NCBI GenBank assembly: GCA_035995165.1
Contig: DASYKU010000026.1
Coordinates: 1 to 33,669 of the forward strand
Origin: Mycobacteriales bacterium
Lineage (GTDB): Bacteria > Actinomycetota > Actinomycetes > Mycobacteriales > CADCTP01
Direction: 5' to 3'
Length of the DNA: 33,669 nucleotides
In this document: piece after piece, positions 20,646 through 27,691 of the stretch
How the letters are laid out: each line of letters begins with the position of its first letter
Numbering within the stretch: position 1 is the first letter of the stretch
The notes under the pieces: generated by a model
Database searches by the model: none
What the model was told of the DNA's origin: nothing
The model's input: only the letters and a program-made list of their open reading frames with translations
Program-made: the position numbers and the translations under genes

Positions 20646-21281
20646 GTGCTCGTACATCCGTGGGACGCCCCGATCGACGACTCCGAATGGCGCGACTGGC
20701 TGTCGCGTCACGACTTCGGGCAGCTCATCGCGCCCGGCGACGGGCGGGACCTGCCGATCGTCGTGCCGACCCATTTCCTGTACGACGGGGCCACCACGAT
20801 CCGGCTGCACCTGGCCCGGCCCAACCCGGTGTGGGCGGCGCTGCGGGAGCGGCCGCGGGCGTTGCTGACCGTCGTCGACGACTACACGTACCTGCCCTCG
20901 GACTGGCAGGCGGCGCCGGGCACGCCGTCCGAGCTGGGCATTCCGACGTCGTACTACGCGACCGTGCAGCTGTCCTGCGACGTCGAGGTGGTGGACGACC
21001 CGGCCGCGGAGACGGAGATCCTGCGCGCACAGCTGGCGCACTTCGAACCGGACGGTGGCTACCTGGAGCCGGACGCCGAGCACGAGCACTATCGGCGCCG
21101 GCTACCCGGGATCCGCGGGCTGGTGCTGACGGTGACCGGCGTCCGGGCCAAGTTCAAGTACGGCGGCAACAAGGAGCCGGCGCACCGCCAGCAGCTGGCC
21201 GAGCACCTGGCCGAACGGAACGGTCCGGCGGACGCGGCGGCCCGCGACCACCTGCTGCGCCGGCTCGACGCCGGGAACTGA
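20646..21281 (+). CDS. FMN-binding negative transcriptional regulator, PaiB-like
   Basis: A 211-residue PaiB-family protein with a split-barrel flavin-binding fold. Recognisable parts are VPTHFLYDGATTIRLHLARPNPVW (the VPxHF core), ALLTVVDDYTYLPSDW, VPTSYYATVQL-like sequence at SYYATVQLSCDVEVVDD, and the C-terminal VRAKFKYGGNKEPAHRQQLAEHL. B. subtilis PaiB is linked to repression of protease and sporulation genes; other members act as flavin-dependent oxidoreductases or haem-degrading enzymes, so regulator is only the family label. GTG 20646 has no ribosome site; CACGAT lies 7 nt upstream. It converges on the MDR gene. Confidence 0.85.
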   Translation: MLVHPWDAPIDDSEWRDWLSRHDFGQLIAPGDGRDLPIVVPTHFLYDGATTIRLHLARPNPVWAALRERPRALLTVVDDYTYLPSDWQAAPGTPSELGIPTSYYATVQLSCDVEVVDDPAAETEILRAQLAHFEPDGGYLEPDAEHEHYRRRLPGIRGLVLTVTGVRAKFKYGGNKEPAHRQQLAEHLAERNGPADAAARDHLLRRLDAGN

Positions 21282-21298
21282 CCGGCTCAGACGGTCAG
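21278..21298. terminator. Short bidirectional hairpin spanning two convergent stop codons
   Basis: CTGACCG (21278-21284) and CGGTCAG (21292-21298) form a perfect 7-bp dyad with a 7-nt loop. The dyad contains the stop of the PaiB-like gene and the stop of the convergent MDR gene. There is no T-run. It may end transcription from both sides. Confidence 0.45.
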
Positions 21299-22252
21299 CA
21301 CGATCTTGCCGGCGGTGTCACCGGAGACGATCTTGGCGAAGCCGTCGGCTGCCTTGCTCAGCGGCAGGGCGGTGTCGATCGCCGGCCGGACGCCGGTGGT
21401 GACCAGCATGGCCATCAGCGACTCGAGCTCGGACCGGGTGCCCATGGTCGAGCCGATGACGTTGAGCTGCAGGAAGAAGACGCGGTTGAGGTCGGCCTTG
21501 GGGTTCGGGCCGCTGGTCGCGCCGCAGACGACGATCGTGCCGCCGGGCGCGAGCGACTTCAACGAGTGCGACCAGGTGGCGTCGCCGACGGTCTCCATCA
21601 CGGCGTCCACCCGCTTCGGCAGCCGGGCGCCGGGTTCGAACGCGGCGTCGGCGCCGAGGGCGAGCGCGGCCTCGCGCTTGGCCTCGGTCCGGCCGGTCAC
21701 CCACATCCGGTACCCGGCGGCCGAGCCGAGCGCGATGAGCGCGGTCGCCACGCCGCCGCTCGCGCCCTGCACGAGGACGGTCGCGCCGGGCCGGACCCCC
21801 GACTTCACGAACAGCATGCGGTACGCGGTGAGCCAGGCCGTGCTGAGGCAGGCCGACTCCTCGAACGACAGCTCGGCCGGCTTGGGCACCACGTTGCGCT
21901 TGGGCACGATGACCTGCTCGGCCAGCGTGCCCTGGTGCAGTTCGGAGAGCAGCGTGCGGCGGGGATCGAGCGTCTCGTCACCGGACCAGCCCGCACTCGG
22001 GATCACCGCGTGCACGACGACCTCGTTGCCGTCGGCGTCCACGCCGGCCGCGTCGCAGCCGAGGATCATCGGGTAGCGGTCCTCGGCCAGGCCGACGCCG
22101 CGCAGCGTCCAGACGTCGTGGTGGTTGATCGAGCCGGCCCGGACGGAGACCGTGGTCCACCCGTCGGGCGCTTCCGGTTCCGGGCGCGGGCCGACCTCCA
22201 GGGCGGCGAGCGGGTCGGACTGGTTCGGTGCGGTGGCGAAGGCGGCGAGCAC
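21287..22252 (-). CDS. MDR-family alcohol dehydrogenase / quinone oxidoreductase
   Basis: A 321-residue medium-chain dehydrogenase/reductase. The N-terminal GroES-like domain has SINHHDVWTLRGVG and PMILGCDAAGVDADG; the Rossmann domain carries VLVQGASGGVATALIALGSAAG (about 146-167), the AxxGxxG nucleotide-binding turn of NADPH-dependent quinone reductases. The Cys/His ligands of the structural zinc loop are absent, which fits the zinc-independent branch. The start GTG is at 22252 (MLAAFATAP). The substrate is unknown; neighbours give no pathway. It diverges from the RNase gene across 86 bp. Confidence 0.9.
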   Translation of the reverse strand: MLAAFATAPNQSDPLAALEVGPRPEPEAPDGWTTVSVRAGSINHHDVWTLRGVGLAEDRYPMILGCDAAGVDADGNEVVVHAVIPSAGWSGDETLDPRRTLLSELHQGTLAEQVIVPKRNVVPKPAELSFEESACLSTAWLTAYRMLFVKSGVRPGATVLVQGASGGVATALIALGSAAGYRMWVTGRTEAKREAALALGADAAFEPGARLPKRVDAVMETVGDATWSHSLKSLAPGGTIVVCGATSGPNPKADLNRVFFLQLNVIGSTMGTRSELESLMAMLVTTGVRPAIDTALPLSKAADGFAKIVSGDTAGKIVLTV

Positions 22253-22338
22253 GAGATCACCTTATTGCGCTCGGGCCCGGCCGTGGTCGCGTGCCGGGTC
22301 GCCGGGTGGGCTCGGCGGGGGCGCTCTAGGGTGGGCTG

Positions 22339-22797
22339 GTGCTCCGCACGCGCCGGCCGCTGCTCGCGTTGCTGCTGCTCGGCGTCCTGCTCGCGGGTGG
22401 TTACCTGCTCTCGGCGGTCCGGACCGACGATCCCGGCCCGAGCGGGTCCGCCTCCACCGGACCGACGGTCACGGCCGGACCCACCGTCCGCCCCACCGCC
22501 ACTACGGGCGCGGACGGGCTGCCGACCGTGCGGACGGCGAACCTGCCGGTCCAGGCGCGGCAGGTGCTGCAGCTGATCGACTCCGGCGGGCCGTTCCCGT
22601 ACTCGCAGGACGGGACGGTGTTCGGCAACGTGGAACGGCTGCTGCCGTCGCACGCGCGGGGCTGGTACCACGAGTACACGGTGCCGACACCGGGGTCCCG
22701 GGACCGGGGGGCGCGGCGGATCATCGCCGGGCAGGACGGCGCCCGCTACTACACGGCCGACCACTACGAGTCCTTCGCCCGGGTCGTGGATCCGTGA
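22339..22797 (+). CDS. Secreted guanyl-specific ribonuclease (N1/T1, barnase-like)
   Basis: A 152-residue protein with a hydrophobic signal or anchor (residues 5-25), a Ser/Thr/Pro-rich linker (30-60) and a microbial RNase domain (66-150). Family sequence includes LPVQARQVLQLIDSGGPFPYSQDGTVFGN and YHEYTVPTPG. The catalytic triad of the Streptomyces RNase Sa type is intact: E112, R126 or R127, and H142 (TADHYESF). GTG 22339 is preceded by TAGGGT (22327-22332) at exactly 6 nt, so the mRNA is probably leaderless. Its stop overlaps the barstar start. Such RNases act as exported toxins or scavenging enzymes. Confidence 0.92.
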   Translation: MLRTRRPLLALLLLGVLLAGGYLLSAVRTDDPGPSGSASTGPTVTAGPTVRPTATTGADGLPTVRTANLPVQARQVLQLIDSGGPFPYSQDGTVFGNVERLLPSHARGWYHEYTVPTPGSRDRGARRIIAGQDGARYYTADHYESFARVVDP

Positions 22798-23156
22798 CGT
22801 CGCTTCGGCCCGGTGTGCGGGCGGTACGGCGACCCGCGGCGGAGGTGATCGGGGAGGCGGAACGGCAGGGGGTGGCGGTGCACCGGGTCGGGCCGGCGGC
22901 GACCAAGGCCGAGCTGCTGACCCAGTTCGCCCGCGCGCTGGAGTTCCCGGGTTGGGTCGGGCGGAACTGGGACGCGCTCTCCGACGCGCTCCGCGACCTG
23001 TCGTGGCTGCCGGAGGGGGCGCACGTCGTCGTCTGGACGGGCGCGTCCAAGATCGACGAGACCGCGTACGAGATCGCGCTCGAGGTGCTCCAGCACGCCA
23101 CGGCGATGGCGGCCGAGACGCCACGCCCGCTCACCGTCCTCCTCACCGCCGACTGA
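22794..23156 (+). CDS. Barstar-family ribonuclease inhibitor
   Basis: A 120-residue barstar-family protein with no signal peptide. FPGWVGRNWDALSDALRDLSWLP (about 51-73) is the family core whose acidic residues plug the RNase active site. The GTG start shares four bases (GTGA) with the RNase stop, so inhibitor and RNase are made together. It protects the cytoplasm from RNase that is not exported. The first 30 residues (VRAVRRPAAEVIGEAERQG) are an N-terminal extension relative to classical 90-residue barstar. Confidence 0.92.
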   Translation: MTSLRPGVRAVRRPAAEVIGEAERQGVAVHRVGPAATKAELLTQFARALEFPGWVGRNWDALSDALRDLSWLPEGAHVVVWTGASKIDETAYEIALEVLQHATAMAAETPRPLTVLLTAD

Positions 23157-23170
23157 GACCCGCGTCGCCG

Positions 23171-23185
23171 GAGGGCCGGGCCCTC
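23171..23185. terminator. Hairpin after the barstar gene
   Basis: GAGGGCC-G-GGCCCTC, a perfect GC-rich inverted repeat 15 bp after the barstar stop. There is no T-run. It is a plausible weak terminator for the RNase-barstar pair. The whole 247-bp gap up to the enoyl-CoA hydratase gene holds no convincing gene, only this hairpin and the 15-bp tandem repeat. Confidence 0.35.
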
Positions 23186-23266
23186 GTCCCGCGCTGCACG
23201 GTCACGGGCCGCGATTGGGGACGGACCCTGGATGCGTCCGGGCTCTGGCAACGGAGCGGCTCGGCG

Positions 23267-23320
23267 GTTGGACACGGCGGTGTTGGACACGGCGGTGTTG
23301 GAGACGGCGGCGTTGGAGAC
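23267..23320 (+). repeat. 15-bp tandem repeat, about 3.6 copies
   Basis: The unit GTTGGACACGGCGGT is exact at 23267-23281 and 23282-23296, diverged at 23297-23311 (GTTGGAGACGGCGGC) and partial at 23312-23320. In one plus frame (23232-23447) it reads LDTAV LDTAV LETAA LET, like a pentapeptide repeat, but that frame has no ribosome site and runs into the antisense end of the next gene. I regard it as a non-coding repeat. Confidence 0.8.
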
Positions 23321-23403
23321 CCGAGGACGGCCGTTGGGAAGACCGGCCGGGACGGTCGGCGGTGAGGCCCGGCAGAAAGGCCGGCGGGAGCGGTTGGCTC
23401 GGG

Positions 23404-24165
23404 TCAGGGGGCGGGGGGTGCCCAGGAGGGACGGCGTTTCTGGGTGAAGGCGGCGACGCCTTCGCGGCCCTCGGGGCCGGCGAAGCGGTCGGCGGACAGG
23501 GCGGACATCGCCGCGTAGTCGGTCGACGGGTGGGCCAGCAGGTCCTTCGCGGCGGCCAGCGCGCCGGGGGCGCCGAGCGCGAGCATCTCGGCGTACCGGG
23601 CGACCTCGGCGTCCAGGTCGGCGTCCTCGACCACGCGGGTGAGCAGGCCGATCTCGGCGGCCCGGGTGGCGTCGAAGACCTCGCCGGTGAGGAACAGCTC
23701 CCGCGCGGCCTGCGGCTGCAGCAGCGGCAGTACCGGGATCGAGATCACCGCCGGGACCACCCCGAGCCGTACCTCGGTGAACGCGAAGGTCGCCGACCGC
23801 GCGGCCAGCGCGATGTCGCAGGCGGCGATCAGACCGATCCCGCCGGCCCGGGCGGGTCCGCCGATGCGGGCGATCACCGGCTTCGGGGACTGCGCCAGCG
23901 CGGTGAGCAGGTGCGGGACCGACGCGATCGGCATGTCGCCGGCCTGTTGGGCGGCGGCGGTCCCCTTCAGGTCGGCGCCGGAGCAGAACACCCGCCCGGT
24001 GTGGGTCAGCACGATCACCCGGACCGCGTCCTCCGCGACGGCCGCGGCGAGCCCGGACGAGAGTTGCTCCATCAGCGCGGCGGAGAGCGCGTTGCGGTTC
24101 GGCGGCGAATCCAGCGTGAGCGTCGCCACCCCGCCCGACACGGAGAAATGCACCAGCTCGGTCAC
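23404..24165 (-). CDS. Enoyl-CoA hydratase/isomerase family protein
   Basis: A 253-residue crotonase-fold protein. LTLDSPPNRNALSAALMEQL, the oxyanion segment FCSGADLKG (about 62-70), GGPARAGGIGLIAACDIALAA (about 103-123) and FTEVRLGVVPAVIS carrying one catalytic-type Glu are typical. Whether both glutamates of a hydratase are present is unclear (GGPARAGGIG lacks the first), so another crotonase activity is possible. GTG 24165 was chosen; TAGGGT (24173-24178) lies exactly 7 nt upstream, compatible with a leaderless transcript. It diverges from hemW across 42 bp containing a perfect palindrome. Confidence 0.9.
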   Translation of the reverse strand: MTELVHFSVSGGVATLTLDSPPNRNALSAALMEQLSSGLAAAVAEDAVRVIVLTHTGRVFCSGADLKGTAAAQQAGDMPIASVPHLLTALAQSPKPVIARIGGPARAGGIGLIAACDIALAARSATFAFTEVRLGVVPAVISIPVLPLLQPQAARELFLTGEVFDATRAAEIGLLTRVVEDADLDAEVARYAEMLALGAPGALAAAKDLLAHPSTDYAAMSALSADRFAGPEGREGVAAFTQKRRPSWAPPAP

Positions 24166-24191
24166 GATCCCGACCCTAGGCCAGGGCGAGT

Positions 24192-24204
24192 GGAACACTG
24201 TTCC
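24192..24204. promoter_or_regulatory. Perfect 13-bp palindrome between enoyl-CoA hydratase gene and hemW
   Basis: GGAACA-C-TGTTCC lies in the 42-bp divergent gap, 26 bp from the hydratase start and 3 bp from the hemW GTG. Symmetry, size and position suit an operator for a dimeric repressor, for example of the TetR family, which often controls acyl-CoA genes. No regulator gene is adjacent. Confidence 0.5.
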
Positions 24205-24207
24205 GCC

Positions 24208-25428
24208 GTGCCCTCCCGACTTCCGGACGGCGTGCCGGCTCCCGCTGACGGCGCGCTTCCGTTCGCTGCCCGGCGTGAGCTGGGTCGCAACCCCTTCGGG
24301 TTCTACGTGCACGTGCCGTTCTGCACGACGCGCTGCGGCTACTGCGACTTCACGACGTACACCGCGCAGGAATTGGGGCCGGGCGTCTCCCAGGCCGCCT
24401 ACGCGGACACCGCGATGCTGGAGGTCCGGCTGGCCCGGCACGTGCTGGCCGAGCGGGCGCCGAAGGTCGACACCGTCTTCTTCGGCGGCGGCACGCCGAC
24501 CCTGCTGCCGGCCGGTCACCTCGGCTCGATCCTGCGCGAGATCGACGACCTGTTCGGGCTCGCGCCCGGCGCCGAGGTGACGACCGAGGCCAACCCCGAG
24601 TCGGTCACCCCGGCCTACCTGGAACGGCTGCGGGAGGCCGGGTTCACGCGCATCTCGTTCGGGATGCAGTCGGCGGCGCAGCACGTGTTGCAGCTGCTGG
24701 ATCGGCAGCACACCCCGGGGCGCGCGGTCGACGTGGTGGCCGAGGCCCGCCGGGCCGGGTTCGCGCACGTGAATCTCGACCTGATCTACGGCACGCCGGG
24801 GGAGTCCGAGGCGGACTGGCAGACCTCGCTCGACACGGCGATCGCGGCCGGGCCCGACCACGTCTCGGCGTACGCGCTGGTGGTCGAGGAGGGCACGGCG
24901 ATGGCCCGCAAGGTCCGCCGGGGTGAGCTGACCGAGCCGGACGACGACGTGCTGGCCGACCGGTACGTGCAGGCCGACGAGACGCTCACCCGCAACGGCT
25001 TCGGCTGGTACGAGGTCTCGAACTGGGCCCGCGGCACGGCCGCGCGGTCCCGGCACAACCGGCTCTACTGGACCGGTGGCGACTGGTGGGGTGTCGGGCC
25101 GGGCGCGCACAGCCACGTCGGCGGGGTGCGGTGGTGGAACGTGCGGCACCCGGCTCCGTACGCGGCCAAGCTGCACGCGGGAGAGAGCCCGGCGGTCGGG
25201 CGGGAGCTGCTGGATCCGCCGGCGCGGCGGATGGAGGCGACGATGCTGGGGCTGCGGCTGCGCGAGGGGCTGGCGGTGCGGGAGCTGTCGGTGCGGGCGC
25301 GGGAGGCTGCCGGGGAGGCGGTCGGGTACGGCCTGCTCGACCGGCACGCGCACGGCGACGGCCGGGCGGTGCTCACCCTCCGCGGCCGCCTCCTCGCCGA
25401 CGCCGTAGCCCGAGACCTAACCGACTGA
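24208..25428 (+). CDS. hemW: HemW-like radical SAM protein (haem chaperone)
   Basis: A 406-residue radical SAM protein of the HemW family, formerly annotated as oxygen-independent coproporphyrinogen oxidase. The cluster motif is CTTRCGYCDF (C39, C43, C46). FFGGGTPTLLPAGHL, TTEANPESV, RISFGMQSA and VNLDLIYGTPGESEADW are family blocks, and the C-terminal part (YEVSNWARG, HNRLYWTGGDWWGVGPGAHSHVGGVRWWN) is the HemW-specific domain. It binds haem and delivers it to membrane enzymes in characterised members. GTG 24208 gives a normal length; the palindrome ends 3 bp before it. In actinobacteria it commonly lies between lepA and hrcA. Confidence 0.93.
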   Translation: MPSRLPDGVPAPADGALPFAARRELGRNPFGFYVHVPFCTTRCGYCDFTTYTAQELGPGVSQAAYADTAMLEVRLARHVLAERAPKVDTVFFGGGTPTLLPAGHLGSILREIDDLFGLAPGAEVTTEANPESVTPAYLERLREAGFTRISFGMQSAAQHVLQLLDRQHTPGRAVDVVAEARRAGFAHVNLDLIYGTPGESEADWQTSLDTAIAAGPDHVSAYALVVEEGTAMARKVRRGELTEPDDDVLADRYVQADETLTRNGFGWYEVSNWARGTAARSRHNRLYWTGGDWWGVGPGAHSHVGGVRWWNVRHPAPYAAKLHAGESPAVGRELLDPPARRMEATMLGLRLREGLAVRELSVRAREAAGEAVGYGLLDRHAHGDGRAVLTLRGRLLADAVARDLTD

Positions 25429-25459
25429 CCCGCGCCGCTCAGCCGCCCCTCGGCAGTGA

Positions 25460-25474
25460 CCGCACAAGGTGCGG
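25460..25474. terminator. Small hairpin between convergent genes
   Basis: CCGCAC-AAG-GTGCGG, a perfect 6-bp stem in the 47-bp gap between the hemW stop and the stop of the Pro-rich protein gene. There is no T-run. It may be a weak bidirectional terminator. Confidence 0.35.
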
Positions 25475-25475
25475 G

Positions 25476-26423
25476 TTACGGGGTGGTGGGGGCTGGGGCC
25501 GGGTCGGTGGTGCCGGCTCCGTCGGCGGGCGGGTCGGCGGGCGGGTCCGGGGCCGGGTCGGCCTGGGTCGGGTCCTCCTGCGGCGGGTCCGCGGTCGGCG
25601 GGTTGTCCGGCGGCGGCGCGGGGTCGGTGGTGTCGACCGGCGGCGCCGGGTCAGTGGTCTCGACCGGAGGCGCCGGGTCGGTCGTGTCGACCGGCGGGGC
25701 GGGGTCCGTGGTCTCCACCGGCGGCGCGGGGTCGGTCGTCTCGACCGGGGGGGCCGGGTTCTGGGTCGCCGGCGGGGCCGGGTTGGCGGTCGTGGTCGTG
25801 CCGCCGGCCGGCGGGGCCGGGTTGCCCGGCCGCGGGGCACCGGCGACGGGCGCGCCGCCCGCCGCGACGACGACCTCGTCCGGGAGGTCCGCGCCGCCCG
25901 GCACGCCGGGCACCAGCGAGTACCCGCTGCCGGAGTAGGACGACGTCCGCGAGGAGCCTGACAGCGAGCCCGACGAGGTGCGGGCGTTCGTGCGGACCGT
26001 GGCCGGGTCGCCCTTGGCCTTGTCCGCCGCCGGCGCGGGCGCTTGATCGGAATCCGCGGACTGCGGCCCGGCCAGCCCGGGCAGCACCGCGAGCCGGTCG
26101 ATCTGCTGGGTGATGCCGGCCGGCGCCCCGCCGAGCGCGGCCGCGACGGCCAGACCGGCACCGGCCACGATCGCCGTGCCGGTGGTCCACATGCCGGCCA
26201 GCTGCCAGCGGGACGGCTCGTCGTCGACCCGGACGATCCGCCGGCCGATGGCCGGCACGAACGCCAGCCCGTGCTGGAACGGCGCGAGCACCCGGCCGAG
26301 CGCGGTCGCCGGCCCGGGCAGGATCTCCAGCCGGTCGAGCTTCTCGTCCTGGACCGGCGGGTCGTCGGACGTCAGCATCTCCGGACGCGTGCGAGGGGAG
26401 AACCACTCGCCGGACTCGGGCAT
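25476..26423 (-). CDS. Single-pass membrane protein with Pro/Thr repeat tail
   Basis: A 315-residue protein of unknown function. Residues 1-72 are cytoplasmic and charged (EKLDRLEILPGPATALGRVLAPFQHGLAFVPAIGRRIVRVDDEPSRW), a membrane helix spans about 76-100, and the rest is outside. The outer part has a Ser/Gly-rich stretch (about 145-170) and then a long Pro/Asp/Thr tail. In that tail a nine-residue unit, DPAPPVETT or DPAPPVDTT, repeats five times. ATG 26423 follows GGAGG. The tail could span the cell wall. It follows another membrane protein with a Pro/Thr tail on the same strand, 113 bp upstream. No homologue is recognised. Confidence 0.72.
   Translation of the reverse strand: MPESGEWFSPRTRPEMLTSDDPPVQDEKLDRLEILPGPATALGRVLAPFQHGLAFVPAIGRRIVRVDDEPSRWQLAGMWTTGTAIVAGAGLAVAAALGGAPAGITQQIDRLAVLPGLAGPQSADSDQAPAPAADKAKGDPATVRTNARTSSGSLSGSSRTSSYSGSGYSLVPGVPGGADLPDEVVVAAGGAPVAGAPRPGNPAPPAGGTTTTANPAPPATQNPAPPVETTDPAPPVETTDPAPPVDTTDPAPPVETTDPAPPVDTTDPAPPPDNPPTADPPQEDPTQADPAPDPPADPPADGAGTTDPAPAPTTP
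25621..25755. repeat. 27-bp coding tandem repeat, five copies
   Basis: Five in-frame 27-bp units starting at 25621, 25648, 25675, 25702 and 25729 encode the DPAPPV(E/D)TT repeats on the minus strand. The units differ mainly at synonymous sites and at the E/D codon, so selection seems to preserve the peptide. On the plus strand the same DNA reads as a Gly-rich frame, which is a shadow. Confidence 0.85.
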
Positions 26424-26536
26424 CTAATCCTCCTCGCCGCGCAGCAACCCGCAGCGTCGGGGGCGCAGGCGGACGCTAACCGCAGAACGCCCGGAACGAG
26501 GGCCATCCAAGCACAGCCTCACCCGGACGGGTGTAA

Positions 26537-27109
26537 TCAGGGTTGCGGCACACCGTTGCCCGGCGGCGGGGGCGGCGGCTCCGTGGTCGGCTCGTCTGTC
26601 GGCGGGACCGTGGGCGGGACGGTCGTCGGTGGCGGCACCGGCGTGGTGGCCGGCGGCGTGGTGACCGTGGGATGCGTCGCCGGCGGCACCGTCGCCGAGG
26701 CCCGCGTGGTCGCCGCGGGCGCGGTCGGCGTCGAAGACCCGGACGGGGCGCTGCTCGACCGTGGCCGCTGCGGGAACGAACCCCCGGTCGGACCCGGGAC
26801 GACGATCACGGACGACGACGCCGAGGGCGTCGACGACGGGGACTCGGTGAACTCGGCCGGCACCGGCAGTCCCGGTCCGTTCGGCGCGGGCGGCGCGGAC
26901 GAGGACGGCCGCAGCGCGATCGTGGCGCCGACGAGTGCCAGCACCACGACGCCCACCCCGGCCATCGCGCTGACCTCGGCCACCCGCCGCCGGCGGCCCG
27001 CCCCGGGCGAGAGCAGCACGTACCGGTCGCCGGAGCCACCGTCGCGTCCGCGCAGCGCGTCCACCCGTTCGCGTACCCGTGCCAGGCCGTCGGCCAGGCC
27101 GTCCTTCAT
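26537..27109 (-). CDS. Single-pass membrane protein with Ser/Thr/Pro-rich tail
   Basis: A 190-residue protein of unknown function. A cytoplasmic N-terminus of about 45 residues (ARVRERVDALRGRDGGSGDRYVLLSPGAGRRRRVAEV) is followed by a membrane helix at about 47-66 and a 120-residue outer tail rich in Ser, Thr, Ala and Pro (PPATTPVPPPTTVPPTVPP). The ATG at 27109 has GGGAG five nt upstream and was preferred to the GTG at 27121. It resembles the downstream 315-residue protein in layout but not in sequence. It could be a wall-spanning scaffold or sensor; this is speculation. Confidence 0.7.
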   Translation of the reverse strand: MKDGLADGLARVRERVDALRGRDGGSGDRYVLLSPGAGRRRRVAEVSAMAGVGVVVLALVGATIALRPSSSAPPAPNGPGLPVPAEFTESPSSTPSASSSVIVVPGPTGGSFPQRPRSSSAPSGSSTPTAPAATTRASATVPPATHPTVTTPPATTPVPPPTTVPPTVPPTDEPTTEPPPPPPGNGVPQP

Positions 27110-27212
27110 GCGTACTCCCACCCCCGGCGCGCCTGCGGTTCCGGACAGTCCGGACAGGCCGGTAAGGGGATATCACGTTCTACCGACGTCCCGACGACGC
27201 CGGTATGACGAA

Positions 27213-27539
27213 TCACCCCGAGACGGGCGTCTCGGACGCCTCGTTCTCGTCCAGGCTCAGCACCCGGACGTGCAGGCTGTTGCGTTGTTGCAGCGCCGCC
27301 CGCAGGGCCCGGTGCAGGCCGTCTTCGAGGTAGAGATCACCCTCCCACTGCACCGCGTGCGGGAAGAGGTCGCCGTAGAACGTCGAGTCCTCGTCCAGCA
27401 GCCGGTCGAGCTCCAGCTCCCGCTTGGTGGTGATCAGCTCGTCGAGCCGCACCTGCCGCGGGGGCAGCCTGGCCCAGTCGCGGGTCGACAGCCCGTGGTC
27501 CGGGTACGGCCGGCCGTCGCGAACCGCCTTGAAGATCAC
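27213..27539 (-). CDS. Conserved actinobacterial protein divergent from hrcA
   Basis: A 108-residue soluble protein starting [41 protein letters not shown], with [42 protein letters not shown] in the second half. I recall a similar protein beside hrcA in mycobacteria (Rv2375 region). The function is unknown; it has sometimes been labelled antitoxin-like without evidence that I know of. GTG 27539 has GGGAG four nt upstream. The divergent gap to hrcA (152 bp) contains TAGGCT on the minus strand at 27586-27581 as a possible -10 and, nearer hrcA, a CIRCE element. Confidence 0.8.
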   Translation of the reverse strand: MIFKAVRDGRPYPDHGLSTRDWARLPPRQVRLDELITTKRELELDRLLDEDSTFYGDLFPHAVQWEGDLYLEDGLHRALRAALQQRNSLHVRVLSLDENEASETPVSG

Positions 27540-27654
27540 GTCGCTCCCTAGTCCCCTCCAGGCCCCGCTGGCCGGGGGAGAGCCTAACCGCCCCCGCGTC
27601 GGGCGGGTCACGGGCGGGACACGATCGGTGCCGACCCGCCCGCGCGCCGGTACG

Positions 27655-27681
27655 CTGGCACTTGACGACCAAGAGTGCCAG
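27655..27681 (+). promoter_or_regulatory. CIRCE operator upstream of hrcA
   Basis: CTGGCACTT-N9-GAGTGCCAG is one mismatch from a perfect CIRCE dyad in the form common in actinobacteria (CTGGCACTC-N9-GAGTGCCAG). A -10-like TACGCT at 27651-27656 overlaps its left end, so bound HrcA would cover the transcription start. It lies 11 bp before the hrcA GTG. It implies heat-shock control and autoregulation of hrcA. Confidence 0.93.
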
Positions 27682-27691
27682 GGAGGTGCCG

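Noticed and set aside
20609-22576. A 655-codon plus-strand frame
   Set aside because: It crosses two convergent recognisable genes and the RNase start in the wrong frame, with no domain sequence.
23232-23447. A 71-codon frame with pentapeptide-like repeats
   Set aside because: There is no ribosome site, the composition outside the 15-bp repeat is Arg/Gly-rich, and it overlaps the hydratase gene end antisense.
25456-25938. A plus-strand Gly/Ser-rich repeat frame resembling a PE-PGRS protein
   Set aside because: It is the complement of the DPAPPVETT repeats. The minus frame has a ribosome site, a membrane helix and codon-silent variation.
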